Of a stretch of DNA of 64,000 bases, positions 24,286-36,023 are shown one piece after another; the first letter of the stretch is position 1; each line of letters starts with the position of its first letter. The stretch lies in the NCBI GenBank assembly GCA_963930645.1, contig CAWVNO010002511.1, positions 466,348-530,347 of the forward strand, given 5' to 3'. The notes under the pieces were generated by a model that was not told the DNA's origin, searched no databases, and saw nothing but the letters and a program-made list of their open reading frames with translations. This stretch comes from Salticus scenicus (taxonomy: Eukaryota; Arthropoda; Arachnida; Araneae; Salticidae). Both the position numbers and the translations under genes were made by a program.

Positions 24286-24657
24286 CACAAAATTGCGATA
24301 AAAAAATTATCTAAAGAGCACAAAGAAAATGCTTTTGTCTTTGTGCATCTACCCGTCAGAAAAAGAGCAACGGAAAATGCGATTGATGCAGTAATGCCCA
24401 TATCTCATATTTCTGCTTTAAGTGACCATGATTATTTAGAAGAAAATAGCAGAATTTTGAGGGTGAAATTATACAATACTAAGGACTCGCAATTATTGGG
24501 CCTAACAGATTATTATAGCAAGCATGTATTAAATCTTACTTTTTTTTATGCTCGAGAAACTTTTACTGTCAGTGAACCAAGGAAGAGGTACATAAGATTA
24601 GTCAGTAATTATAAATGTGGAAAAAATGATGATTATATCACAATTTATTACCTGTAG
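24286..24657 (+). CDS. unrecognised open reading frame, possible exon
   Basis: Open for about 123 codons after a TTTAG that could be a splice acceptor, ending at TAG; no ATG near the 5' end, so it would have to be an internal or last exon. The translation has a mixed, protein-like composition (VHLPVRKRATENAIDAVM, then ISALSDHDYLEENSRIL and VSEPRKRYIRLVSNYKCG) unlike the F/K/N-rich noise frames around it. I recognise no domain. It lies in X, 90 bp left of the pogo insertion, and a second exon-like piece lies just beyond the pogo element (30290). It might be part of the X transposase gene or a captured host exon; both are guesses. Confidence 0.35.
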   Translation, partial: HKIAIKKLSKEHKENAFVFVHLPVRKRATENAIDAVMPISHISALSDHDYLEENSRILRVKLYNTKDSQLLGLTDYYSKHVLNLTFFYARETFTVSEPRKRYIRLVSNYKCGKNDDYITIYYL

Positions 24658-24913
24658 AAAGCCATGTGAAAGATTGTGTTTTACGTGAAAGGATGCTTGG
24701 TAGTTGAGACACAACGCTATCTGCACACTGTAATTTTATTACATATTAGGGGAAAGTTGGACAAAACGGGATACCATTCTTGTTTTTCTTTACTACGGAA
24801 AATACATTGAAGAAAACCACACATTTTATTTTTTTATAACTACAACATTTATTGAAGCTCACACAAAACATATTTTTAACTAATTTTAATGACTGTGAAA
24901 TAGTAAAAAAAAT

Positions 24914-27900
24914 TATTTAACAAACTCTTACACATCCCGTTTTAGCATACCTGGGTTGGACAAAACGGGATAGGGATTACAATGTTTAATTTTTTGTGTA
25001 AAACTAACTGAAAAGCATAATTAACTGGCAAAAACCTGTAAAGCAAAATTTCTGCTTGAAAGAACAATGCCTTCAGTAACCAGAGACTTGAAATAAGAGT
25101 TTTTGTATGTTATTATTTACAAAATGGGAAAGACCTTTTATTTTGGCCTATAGCAGATCAAAAGTCGCATATAAAGGTGTCGTCCTCTTCGTCGGCATCA
25201 GAACACGCTTCGTGAGCCCATTCTTGGTATCCAGAACATTGGATTCAACCTTCACCAGCCTTAGAGTCGATGTACAGTGCATTACAAAATATGCAGGTTT
25301 CTCCTCTCTCTGTTTCATTTTCAGACGATGACGACATGAATTCTTGGCTGCTTGGTGAAGGTTTATTAAACTTTTCTATGTTTTGACTTTTAACATCAGG
25401 ATTAGGCTTTCTTTTGGAATCTTTTGTAGGCCTACTTTTAGGTTTGATTGGACCTGGTAGCTCTTTTTCATCCTCTTTTCCCTTTCTTTTACATACAAAC
25501 TTCTCTTTTGGAATTTTTAAGAGGGATTTCTTAGCAGCCTTTTCTTCAATTTTCTTGGTTCTTTCTTGTAAGTAATCGTCCTTTCTTTTTCTTCCATTTC
25601 TAACTTACTCCTATATGGAGATGATGTTATTACTACAGTTTGCTTCTTTCCCTTATCAGCCCTTTTTTCTGGGCGATGACTTTTTACTTGAGGTACAGGC
25701 AGAACAAACTTTGGAGAGATGGAAAATGGTAGCTTAGATCAATAACAAGAGAGTTCTAATCCTTTCTTCCCTGAGGATATTGCAGGTTGGTCTGGACATA
25801 GGCTGTCTCCTGACAAGTTTGTTGGTTGGTCTACTTCTACTATGTCCCTTGAAGAAAATGAAGGTTGCTCTTGGTCTTTGCTCATATCACTCTGGTGCCC
25901 AACTCCTGGAGGTTCTTGCTCCAGGTCTTACGTAGGGTGGTCTGTGGTGTATTTAACAAACTCTTACACATACCGTTTTAGCATACCTGGGTTGGACAAA
26001 ACGGGATAGGGATTACAATGTTTAATTTTTTGTGTAAAACTAACTGAAAAGCATAATTAACTGGCAAAAACCTGTAAAGCAAAATTTCTGCTTGAAAGAA
26101 CAATGCCTTCAGTAACCAGAGACTTGAAATAAGAGTTTTTGTATGTTATTATTTACAAAATGGGAAAGACCTTTTATTTTGGCCTATAGCAGATCAAAAG
26201 TCGCATATAAAGGTGTCGTCCTCTTCGTCGGCATCAGAACACGCTTCGTGAGCCCATTCTTGGTATCCAGAACATTGGATTCAACCTTCACCAGCCTTAG
26301 AGTCGATGTACAGTGCATTACAAAATATGCAGGTTTCTCCTCTCTCTGTTTCATTTTCAGACGATGACGACATGAATTCTTGGCTGCTTGGTGAAGGTTT
26401 ATTAAACTTTTCTATGTTTTGACTTTTAACATCAGGATTAGGCTTTCTTTTGGAATCTTTTGTAGGCCTACTTTTAGGTTTGATTGGACCTGGTAGCTCT
26501 TTTTCATCCTCTTTTCCCTTTCTTTTACATACAAACTTCTCTTTTGGAATTTTTAAGAGGGATTTCTTAGCAGCCTTTTCTTCAATTTTCTTGGTTCTTT
26601 CTTGTAAGTAATCGTCCTTTCTGTTTCTTCCATTTCTAACTTACTCCTATATGGAGATGATGTTATTACTACAGTTTGCTTCTTTCCCTTATCAGCCCTT
26701 TTTTCTGGGCGAGGACTTTTTACTTGAGGTACAGGCAGAACAAACTTTGGAGAGATGGAAAATGGTAGCTTAGATCAATAACAAGAGAGTTCTAATCCTT
26801 TCTTCCCTGAGGATATTGCAGGTTGGTCTGGACATAGGCTGTCTCCTGACAAGTTTGTTGGTTGGTCTACTTCTACTATGTCCCGTGAAGAAAATGAAGG
26901 TTGCTATTGGTCTTTGCTCATATCACTCTGGTGCCCAACTCCTGGAGGTTCTTGCTGCAGGTCTGACGTAGGGTGGTCTGTGGTGTATTTAACAAACTCT
27001 TACACATCCCGTTTTAGCATACCTGGGTTGGACAAAACGGGATAGGGATTACAATGTTTAATTTTTTGTGTAAAACTAACTGAAAAGCATAATTAACTGG
27101 CAAAAACCTGTAAAGCAAAATTTCTGCTTGAAAGAACAATGCCTTCAGTAACCAGAGACTTGAAATAAGAGTTTTTGTATGTTATTATTTACAAAATGGG
27201 AAAGACCTTTTATTTTGGCCTATAGCAGATCAAAAGTCGCATATAAAGGTGTCGTCCTCTTCGTCGGCATCAGAACACGCTTCGTGAGCCCATTCTTGGT
27301 ATTCAGAACATTGGATTCAACCTTCACCAGCCTTAGAGTCGATGTACAGTGCATTACAAAATATGCAGGTTTCTCCTCTCTCTGTTTCATTTTCAGACGA
27401 TGACGACATGAATTCTTGGCTGCTTGGTGAAGGTTTATTAAACTTTTCTATGTTTTGACTTTTAACATCAGGATTAGGCTTTCTTTTGGAATCTTTTGTA
27501 GGCCTACTTTTAGGTTTGATTGGACCTGGTAGCTCTTTTTCATCCTCTTTTCCCTTTCTTTTACATACAAACTTCTCTTTTGGAATTTTTAAGAGGGATT
27601 TCTTAGCAGCCTTTTCTTCAATTTTCTTGGTTCTTTCTTGTAAGTAATCGTCCTTTCTTTTTCTTCCATTTCTAACTTACTCCTATATGGAGATGATGTT
27701 ATTACTACAGTTTGCTTCTTTCCCTTATCAGCCCTTTTTTCTGGGCGAGAACTTTTTACTTGAGGTACAGGCAGAACAAACTTTGGAGAGATGGAAAATG
27801 GTAGCTTAGATCAATAACAAGAGAGTTCTAATCCTTTCTTCCCTGAGGATATTGCAGGTTGGTCTGGACATAGGCTGTCTCCTGACAAGTTTGTTGGTTG

Positions 27901-29055
27901 GTCTACTTCTACTATGTCCCTTGAAGAAAATGAAGGTTGCTCTTGGTCTTTGCTCATATCACTCTGGTGCCCAACTCCTGGAGGTTCTTGCTGCAGGTCT
28001 GACGTAGGGTGGTCTGTGGTGTATTTAACAAACTCTTACACATCCCGTTTTAGCATACCTGGGTTGGACAAAACGGGATAGGGATTACAATGTTTAATTT
28101 TTTGTGTAAAACTAACTGAAAAGCATAATTAACTGGCAAAAACCTGTAAAGCAAAATTTCTGCTTGAAAGAACAATGCCTTCAGTAACCAGAGACTTGAA
28201 ATAAGAGTTTTTGTATGTTATTATTTACAAAATGGGAAAGACCTTTTATTTTGGCCTATAGCAGATCAAAAGTCGCATATAAAGGTGTCGTCCTCTTCGT
28301 CGGCATCAGAACACGCTTCGTGAGCCCATTCTTGGTATCCAGAACATTGGATTCAACCTTCACCAGCCTTAGAGTCGATGTACAGTGCATTACAAAATAT
28401 GCAGGTTTCTCCTCTCTCTGTTTCATTTTCAGACGATGACGACATGAATTCTTGGCTGCTTGGTGAAGGTTTATTAAACTTTTCTATGTTTTGACTTTTA
28501 ACATCAGGATTAGGCTTTCTTTTGGAATCTTTTGTAGGCCTACTTTTAGGTTTGATTGGACCTGGTAGCTCTTTTTCATCCTCTTTTCCCTTTCCTTTAC
28601 ATACAAACTTGTCTTTTGAATTTTTAAGAGGGATTTCTTAGCAGCCTTTTCTTCAATTTTCTTGGTTCTTTCTTGTAAGTAATCGTCCTTTCTTTTTCTT
28701 CCATTTCTAACTTACTCCTATATGGAGATGATGTTATTACTACAGTTTGCTTCTTTCCCTTATCAGCCCTTTTTTCTGGGCGAGGACTTTTTACTTGAGG
28801 TACAGGCAGAACAAACTTTGGAGAGATGGAAAATGGTAGCTTAGATCAATAACAAGAGAGTTCTAATCCTTTCTTCCCTGAGGATATTGCAGGTTGGTCT
28901 GGACATAGGCTGTCTCCTGACAAGTTTGTTGGTTGGTCTACTTCTACTATGTCATTTGAAGAAAATGAAGGTTGCTCTTGGTCTTTGCTCATATCACTCT
29001 GGTGCCCAACTCCTGGAGGTTCTTGCTGCAGGTCTGACGTAGGGTGGTCTGTGGT
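24914..29055. repeat. four tandem 1,036-bp units
   Basis: The phrase caaactcttacacat starts at 24921, 25957, 26993 and 28029, exactly 1,036 bp apart each time. Unit joins read gtggtctgtggtg followed by tatttaacaaac; the last unit runs on into unique transposase sequence (acagagggtgcaaac) at about 29056. Units differ by only a few substitutions (for example ccc/acc at 25971, gatgac/gaggac/gagaac near 25679, 26715 and 27750) and one or two single-base gaps in the last unit. Each unit contains the transposase tail plus the left subterminal region. The premature TGA in the zinc tail is in all four, so it predates the amplification. Confidence 0.95.
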
Positions 29056-29611
29056 GACAGAGGGTGCAAACAAATAATCTGGGAAGACGCCAGGATTGTA
29101 AGGACTCATGCCAGTTTTTCTAAACCTTTTAACGACAGTTTCTGCAACAGCTGCCCGTGAATAGGCTGCGTTGAACAGTTTTGCAAATTCGTAAATTGTG
29201 ACGCACCTACCTGGATGGTTAAACAGCCACTTTTGAACTTCTTGTTCATAATACGTGCTCAGTGGAACCATGAAGGGGCTGAAGGCGATGAGTTGTATGT
29301 AGGGGAAAAGTTAGGATGGTTACATTATTTTCTCTTGCCAAATTTACAAGTTCCAAACATTTGGTGTAATTGTTGTGTCCATCAAGTAGAAACAGCACTA
29401 GATTCTCATGGGCAGGGTTGGAAAATTCTACGATTTTTTTAAACCAAACAATGAAGGTCTCCTTCGTGATCCAGCCGGTCTTGTGATATACTGCAAATGA
29501 TACTGGAAAAGCATCATCCATGAGTCGTGGTTTTTCCTTCAGTCGAGGAAATACAAACATAGGAGTGACGAATATACGGCATAAAAAAAAAATGTATCCC
29601 GTTTTATCCAA
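28266..29611 (-). pseudogene. pogo-like DDE_1 transposase, 5'-truncated and broken
   Basis: 29246-29611 encodes the catalytic core: FVTPMFVFPRLKEKPRL, then the second catalytic Asp in VLFLLDGHNNYTK, then TFPLHTTHRLQPL. A small deletion near 29265 (an expected D-V-S-F segment after QPL is gone) shifts the frame, and 28846-29271 carries on with PLSTYYEQEVQKWLFNHPG and VVKRFRKTGMSPYNPGVFP, the usual end of this core. Further down come a basic linker (ISPKFVLPVPQVKS, KKQTVVITSSPYRS) and a PHD-like zinc tail (ETCIFCNALY ... IQCSGYQEWAHEAC ... FICDF). In the tail a Trp codon has become TGA. The N-terminal DNA-binding half and the first catalytic Asp region are absent. The enzyme would cut and join transposon ends in the nucleus; this copy cannot. 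Confidence 0.88.
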
Positions 29612-29990
29612 CTCATAAGTGTCCCGTTTTGTCCAACTCCGAGACTTTTCAAAACAAACATGGCTGAAGCCTAAACGTGAAAGGAAAATTAGATAGATTA
29701 CACACGATAATGTTCGTTAATAAATGCTTAATCAAATGTAATACTCACTGGAATTGTATTCCCATATATGTAGGCAATATAATCTAGAAAACAACGCATG
29801 TAAATGTAGAAAGTTCCAAGAAATCAGAGTAAAAAAGTTCTAAGAGCTACAACTTTCCATTAACTAGTGGTCTCGAGGCGGGACGAACTGAGAATGGTGC
29901 AATGACGGCCGAGAACAAGTTTCTGTCGTCGTCCGCCGATAGCAGTACTAGACAGGTCCCTAGGCGACGTATCCCGTTTTATCCGACTTT
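29612..29990 (-). other. 5' end and leader of the pogo element
   Basis: Two further cccgttttatccaactc / cccgttttgtccaactcc copies lie at 29597-29640. The rest (29650-29970) has mixed composition with CpG-rich text near 29870-29960, which would fit the element promoter and leader. No N-terminal transposase sequence was found here. Confidence 0.5.
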
Positions 29991-30104
29991 CCCCTACTAT
30001 TTTTATTTTTGTACAATTATTTATATTTCTTAATATATATTTACACAAAAAGATGCTCTATAGACTGCACTGTAAGTACTATTATTTGAAATCTTTTAAT
30101 TATT

Positions 30105-30175
30105 TACATAATGCATGAGCCGAATTTGAACCTGGCACCTCACTGAAATGTAAAGTCTGACAAAAATGCTTATTA
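30105..30175 (-). repeat. possible tRNA-derived SINE fragment
   Basis: On the minus strand, AGTGAGGTGCCAGGTTCAAAT resembles the variable-arm to B-box portion (GGTTCAAATTC) of a tRNA-derived SINE head. The A box is not clear and no tail was identified. Confidence 0.3.
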
Positions 30176-30289
30176 GATAGGACAGAAGGACACAATTTTA
30201 CTCTAAATAATTTTATTTTACTTAATCATTTTTACTTTTAGTTGGATATTTACTTTTGTTTTCTTTATTTTAAAATTTTAGATGGACGT

Positions 30290-30420
30290 TCAATACATGG
30301 ATAGCCAAGGTTAATCTGAATCGGCCTTTTAGTGAGACACCACCAACAGAAGTAGAGTACAAAAAAAATTGGACCAGAAAGAACAGGAAAGTGTCTGCTT
30401 AGAAAATATGGAAGATCTCA
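30290..30420 (+). other. exon-like segment of unknown gene
   Basis: After an acceptor-like TTTTAG a frame stays open for about 40 codons (RWTFNTWIAKVNLNRPFSE, then PPTEVEYKKNWTRKNRK) before TAG. Base composition is more balanced than the surroundings through about 30650. I do not recognise the product. Together with 24286-24657 it brackets the pogo insertion. Confidence 0.25.
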
Positions 30421-30791
30421 AGAAGTAGAAGTACAACCCTTATGATCCTCTATACTCAGTTGTCACGTTCTCACTTCAGATTGTTCAAATTTGTGAATAA
30501 GGAAGACAAAAGCCTGGTGAGTGGTTTCATATTGGGTGGTGTTTATTAAAAAGCCACCTGATTGAGGCACCTCTCCATGGCAGTCAGTGCTTTGGAAATG
30601 AAGAGTGGACATCACTAATATAGATGTGTCTTGCTGTACAGGTAATAATAATAATATTTTTTCTCTTTAAATTAAATAAAGTTCAAATTGAATAATTTTA
30701 ACTTATTTTCTATATAAATGAAATAAAGAGAAGTGTCTGTGTAAGTATTGGCTTCTCTGTTTCTCTAAAATTTATTCTTTTATTTTAGTTG

Positions 30792-30934
30792 AACCTCGTT
30801 AACGAGAACACTGTTAACATGAATTACTTTTAATATGAACTGTTTCTGCAATGGCACAATGCCCATAGCAGGAACTACTGATAATATAAACAAATTTTTT
30901 ATCCCCTGAGATTTACGCTAATGAAGTTCGACGT
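30792..30934. mobile_element. small pogo/Tigger-like MITE
   Basis: The left end TTGAACCTCGTTAACG and the reverse-complemented right end TCGAACTTCATTAGCG match at 12 of 16 positions and resemble the GAACCTCRTTAACG ends of pogo/Tigger-type MITEs. About 145 bp, noncoding. Confidence 0.5.
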
Positions 30935-31059
30935 ATATGTGAATATTCATAGAGGTAAATGAGTTTATTTTTTTTTTAGTAATACCGATTTTCAAGGCTT
31001 TACCTCTATTTTTAAAATTTTGCCCCTCCTTTCTCTTCTTCCAAATAACTTTACATATA

Positions 31060-31925
31060 CGAGAATATCTGCAATTGATTCCTTACACTCAAAAACATAA
31101 TACTATGGTGCTACCATTCTGCATACTTGACCATTTAAGTGGAGGCTGTACCTCATCTTCTGTTGAACATTACAGTATTAACAAAATGTATCACTTGCTC
31201 TGTTTTTGCTATTCAATGTTTAAATTTGTGTAGATGCTGTCTGAAAGGTGGAGCTGTTATGTTGTAATTTTCTTTACTTATAAATAAAGCTGTATCCTAA
31301 AATCTAATGTACTCAACTATACCATTTTTAATTTGTATGTTTAGTGAATGAACATTTGTTTTACACTTTCGAAAGTATCTACAATTGTTTTCTCACATCC
31401 CAAAACCTAATAATACCATGGCGATACTATTCTCATTCTGCATGTACTATCCTCCAATATTTACGAAGAGCCTATATCTCAACTTCTATTGAACATTACA
31501 GTATTAATAAAATGTATCTCTTGCTTTATTTTTGTTACTCAGTGTTTAAATTCATATGGATGTTGTCTGAAAAGTGGTGTTGCCATGCTGTAATTTTCCT
31601 TGTTTCTGACAAAGCTTTATCTCAAAATCTAATGTGCAGAACCACACCATTTTTTCATTACTCTTGTTTAAATTTATGTGAATATTGGTCAATAGATGCT
31701 GCTGTTATGTTATAAATTTCTTTGTTTCTGAAAAGCTTTATCTCAAATTTTAATGTACACAACTACATCCTCCCCCCCCCTTACTCTTGTTAAAATTTGT
31801 GCGTATATTTGCCAAGAGGTATTGCTGTTATACTACAATTTTCCTTGTTTCTGAAAAAGATTTATCTCAAAGTCTAATGATACTAATTACACTATATTTT
31901 TTGTAAGTCATACTTAAATTTGTCA
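31060..31925 (+). repeat. nested tandem repeat (about 305-bp and 135-bp periods)
   Basis: Two 305-bp units (landmarks ttgaacattacagtattaa at 31163 and 31489, each followed by aaaatgtatc and ttgct) are followed by shorter units containing ctgttatgttataa / ttttccttgtttctgaaaa / tttatctcaaa and taatgtac-type text at about 31600, 31730 and 31860. The 123-codon frame across 31344-31715 is a by-product of the repeat. Confidence 0.7.
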
Positions 31926-32074
31926 GTATATCCCTATCACCTGAAAAGTGACACAGCTTTTATGAAAAAGCTATAGCATAGAACCTAATGTGCTTAAAGC
32001 TTAAATACACATTTTTTTAATTTGTGTATATAGTGAGTGTATTAATAAAATCAGACTTTTGTCTGTAAATTTGT

Positions 32075-33418
32075 CAGAATCGAAAAATTTTGCGATATCT
32101 TCACGTTTCACACACCATGAAAGCCGAAAATGACTTCAGAAAATTTTGCCTGTGTGTGTGTGTGTGTCATCATGTCTGTATGTCGTTTTTTTTTTTTTTT
32201 TTTTTTTTGTCGGCATCACTTGAGAACGGCCGGACGGAATTCAACGGTGCTTCGCAGAAACTTACATCTTTAACTAACTTAAAATTATATCTATCAATTT
32301 TTCAGAAATTCCTCCACGTTCCCCCCTGGGGAGCAAAAGACAAAAACACATTTGTCCGGGTATCACTTAAGAACAGCTGGACAGAAGTCAACGGCGTTTC
32401 ACAGGAATTTAGGTCTTTACTCAACTTAAAATTATATCTATCAACTTTTCAGAAATTCTCCCCCTGGGGGACAAAAGACAAAAACACGTTTGTCCGGGTA
32501 TCACTTGAAAATGGTTGGACGCAATTTAACAGCGCTCCGCAGGAATTTAGGCCTTTACTCAACTTAAAATTATATCTATCAACTTTTCAGAAATTACTCC
32601 CCTTTCCCCCCTGGGGGAGGCAAAAGACAAAAACACGTTTATAAGCATAACTTGGCTCCAAATTATTTCACAATAAAGAAATTGCACTTGGGGAGACTAG
32701 ACATGAGTACAAATAATACATTATCTGCATTTAGAAATTTTCGATTTTTAAGGGAAGGGAGGGAGGAAAAATTGAAAATTCCTGATTTTTGAGTAGACCT
32801 CTGCCAAAAATGGAACAAATAAATTGAAAAAAGGCTATGCGACTTCATTAGGATATTTCCAAAAACACATTTTTGCTTTTTTAGGGTTTGCGTTTTTTTT
32901 TTTTTTGGGGGGGGGAGGTTTACGAGGGGGCAAACTCGAGACACGTTTCAGCGCTAAATTTGTCCTGAGAAATCTATGGGATCTGCGGTCACGAAATTTG
33001 GTACATAAATTGTTTATATATATCTGACCCTTATTGTAACGGGATTTTACGAAATCCTCCCTTACCCCCCTAGTGATGAGAGGGCTATAAATACATGTAA
33101 AAACAAGTTTTCCCATTTGAATTCGCCTTAAATTGTCTTAGATTGGTGAACTTTGGTGCGTGGATGTTGATTAGGTGTACGCATTATGTACTGTGTATAG
33201 ATTTCGCAAAACTTTGAAAATACCCACTGGGGAAGGGGGAGTAAGAATCGGGTAAGTTGCTGCCGAGGGCAGTGAGAACACGGACTCTTCACGTTGCAAG
33301 CGAGAAAAATCTCTACCGAGCACAGCGGGAACTTTAACTTAGGTTAATTAATAATGATATGGGATTTTGGCAATTCATTTCACTATTGTGTCTAGGGAAG
33401 CGGGCAAAGCCTGCTAGT
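32075..33418 (+). mobile_element. Helitron-like nonautonomous element (3' end supported)
   Basis: The right end has a short hairpin, GCGGGC-AAA-GCCTGC, at 33400-33414, overlapping CTAGT at 33414-33418 and followed by T-rich sequence, the layout of a Helitron 3' end. The interior has minisatellite units (see separate entry) and the phrase gctgccgagggcagtgaga near 33256. The 5' end was not fixed; the start given is a guess. No Rep/helicase is present. Confidence 0.5.
32215..32640 (+). repeat. three-unit minisatellite, in-frame 45-residue repeat
   Basis: Units of about 130-142 bp start near 32215, 32357 and 32492 with tatcacttgagaacggctgg-type text, continue through acttaaaattatatctatca and end with ccctgggg(g)agcaaaagacaaaaacac. 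All three lie in one open frame (32090-32644), reading repeatedly as ENGWTEFN..SQEFRS-like segments. Similar text is common in noncoding parts of arthropod repeats, so I regard the frame as accidental. Confidence 0.7.
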
Positions 33419-36023
33419 TTTATTATAAATAATATAAAAAAAATGGACTATCATAGGCAAAAAATAAAAATAATAAAATCATCACCAGCGACAGAGGGTG
33501 CATGTATTAAGGAATAACTTCGATAAAATTTAGACTCAAAATAGTTAATCTATCATGGAAAATTACCAATTTCTGTTTCAATGCATCTAAAATTGGCAAA
33601 ATCCTAAATTGCTTTTTCTTAAACTTATGGTCAGAATGAACTTCTTAATTTTTGTTACTAGAAAATTTAGGTGGCGGCCAAATACTTTTAAATTTGTTGA
33701 GGCCTGCTTCTGGTATTTGGAAATATTATTAGAAAATTATTTTAACATTTATGCATTTTTTACAGATATTCAATTACTATTCATATTCATAACATAGAAT
33801 AACTTTTTCAATTCTGGAGATAATTATAAATCACCCTGTACTACTTATGTATTCATCATAAAATTATAAGTCTGCATGAAATTATTGGTTTATGATAACA
33901 TATACTCGAAAAGTTCAATTTATACATTAAACACGGAATTCATTTATGTTATGTCAGGGGTTATTTTATTAAGGCCATTTAGTTGTGTCTTTATAAAGTT
34001 GAAATTCTTAAGAAGGGCACGTTCACAAAATTTCATTTAATAAAAAGGATCCCACTATAAATTTCTTCCTCCTCCCAAAACTGTTTTCATCACTTATACT
34101 AAATGTCTATATAATTGGGGTTTGAATGAAATGTTATTTTGGTAATAAATGAACACTTTGTTTGTTAAGTATAAAATATGAAAGGTGAATATTAGAAAAA
34201 TACTAAAGACAAGAACCCTACACAATTATTTTTTTTTTTTTTAAGAAAGGTTATAAATAATTCATCATTCGAAAATATTAGTAAAACATTTTCTTTCAGC
34301 ACTTTGGTTGTTTTTCTGATTTCCCTCCCCTGACCACACCACCGCGTATTTGGATTCTAAGTCATGCTTATGCAGGGTTAATACTCAAATATGGGAAAAA
34401 AATTCCCTGAGTTTCCAGACAATTTTCAAGAAAATATTAGCAACATATTACAAGAAACGCTCTTCTAGACAGGACAAAATACAACTACTTTCACTGTATG
34501 ATGTCATATTACTGCCGATCATGATAGAAATTCAGGTAGAAATCATTATTTACGTGCGTATTTTCATAATACCTAATGATTTAAATTTTGATACGAAGCT
34601 AAACAAGAAAAACATAACTCAAGATTAAAAAAAAAAAGTTTGTTTTTTCAGATTTTGTAACTGATTTTCCCTGACTTTCAATGAAAATTTTTATTTTCCC
34701 TGACTTTTTTTTAAAAATTCCAAATTCCGTGAGTATTCCCTGTTTTCCAGGTTTTCCCTGAGGAGTATGAACCCTGTTATGAGTAAAGCGACTTGACGTT
34801 CTGCACTAGTTACAAGATGTTTAAAAGAAATCTGAATCAGTAAATAAACATAAGTAAAAATTATAATATGATTTTAGGTATTTTTTTCCAAGTTTGTATT
34901 TAATGTGATGAACCATTAATGCATTCGAATTATTATGTACAATTCTGGGAAAGAACTATAACATACAATTTTCAGCGATGTTTACGGTATAGCAACATAC
35001 ATGCATGATACCATAGTATATTATCAGGATATAGTAAAACGTATATCAGTTTTATTACACTAATTTTTAAGGATGTAAAAAAAGATGAATTCACTTATTA
35101 CACAATATAATAAACATATTCAAAACGTTTTGTAGATTTATATTAAAAATGTTAATACTGGTAAGTGAATATAAGTGTAAGCTAATATTTAACTATTAAA
35201 ATGAGGTATATATTAGACATACAATCATAATTTTACTAATGATAATTGATTAAAAGCAAAAATAAATTAAATTTAAACTTACAAAATTAGACTTTCGTTT
35301 GTTTTTTGTAAGCAATATTTGCATAGAAGGACAATCTAATGCATTGCCTAATATAAAAAAAAGCACTGTACACAAGACTGTCCCACTAGCTTTTTGCCTT
35401 TCCTCAAAGATTAATATTTATCACAGTGCTTGGTATAAAGCATTTATTCCAAAACAATGGTTTCAGAAACTATCTATTCAATTTTCAGGAAAATTCTGTA
35501 GAAATAGCACTAGCTCTTCTACATCAAAAATAGTTCGTTGAAAAAAAACTTACATGCAGTCCTTATAAATAATCAATCGCACAATTAGAATAAAAAAACA
35601 TCGCAGGATACAAAATATGGTGATACAAATACTTTCAGTATAATTCGAAATATAAGAAAAATGACGAAGATTCTCTAAAATATAATTGGTGCGTGATATC
35701 TTTGCATTGATGTCATTTCAACATACTTTGCATCGTTGTCAGCCATTACTGTCAAACTGCTACTGTTTACTAAACAACATCATTTTGATGAAACTTTTCC
35801 ATTGGTTATATCGGAATATCTGCTATCGTAATCGCTGAAAATGATTGACAGTTCGGAGGAGCCGTAACAACTCTATCGCATGCTAAATATCGCACTCTGG
35901 CTTGTCGAACTTGCGAAAATGGTGGTCCAAGAATAGCTCTTTTGGTCGCATGCGACTATAGCATGCGATGTGATAACAGATTTCAGTGACGTCACAATTC
36001 GCCGACTTATCGCAACGTACGTA
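33419..36023. other. AT-rich noncoding part and right arm of block X
   Basis: No supported gene up to about 35690. Towards the right end the composition rises and includes TATCGCATGC-type repeats (ctatcgcatgctaaatatcgca, and tcgcatgc-gactata-gcatgcga as an inverted repeat near 35947-35970), then GTGACGTCAC and TTATCGCAACGTACGTAC close to the X terminus. These may be subterminal sites of X. Confidence 0.5.

Larger units (their letters stand above)
24749..29994 (-). mobile_element. pogo-like DNA transposon with internal amplification
   Basis: The ends are GGGGAAAGTTGGACAAAACG (left) and, reverse-complemented, GGGGAAAGTCGGATAAAACG (right), flanked by TA at 24747-24748 and 29995-29996. A TA duplication and a DDE_1-type transposase place it in the pogo branch of Tc1/mariner. 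The phrase GTTGGACAAAACGGGATA recurs in the subterminal region and once per tandem unit. The 5' half of the transposase (helix-turn-helix and CENP-B-like DNA-binding part) is missing, and the body is expanded by a four-copy tandem array. Nonautonomous in this state. Confidence 0.9.

Noticed and set aside
25107..28439. Four repeated plus-strand frames of 74 codons
   Set aside because: They are antisense to the amplified pogo transposase tail, where the minus strand encodes the recognisable zinc motif.
32090..32644. 184-codon frame as a repeat protein
   Set aside because: It is produced by a minisatellite inside a Helitron-like repeat; no start context, and the text resembles noncoding arthropod repeats. 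Kept only as a finding.
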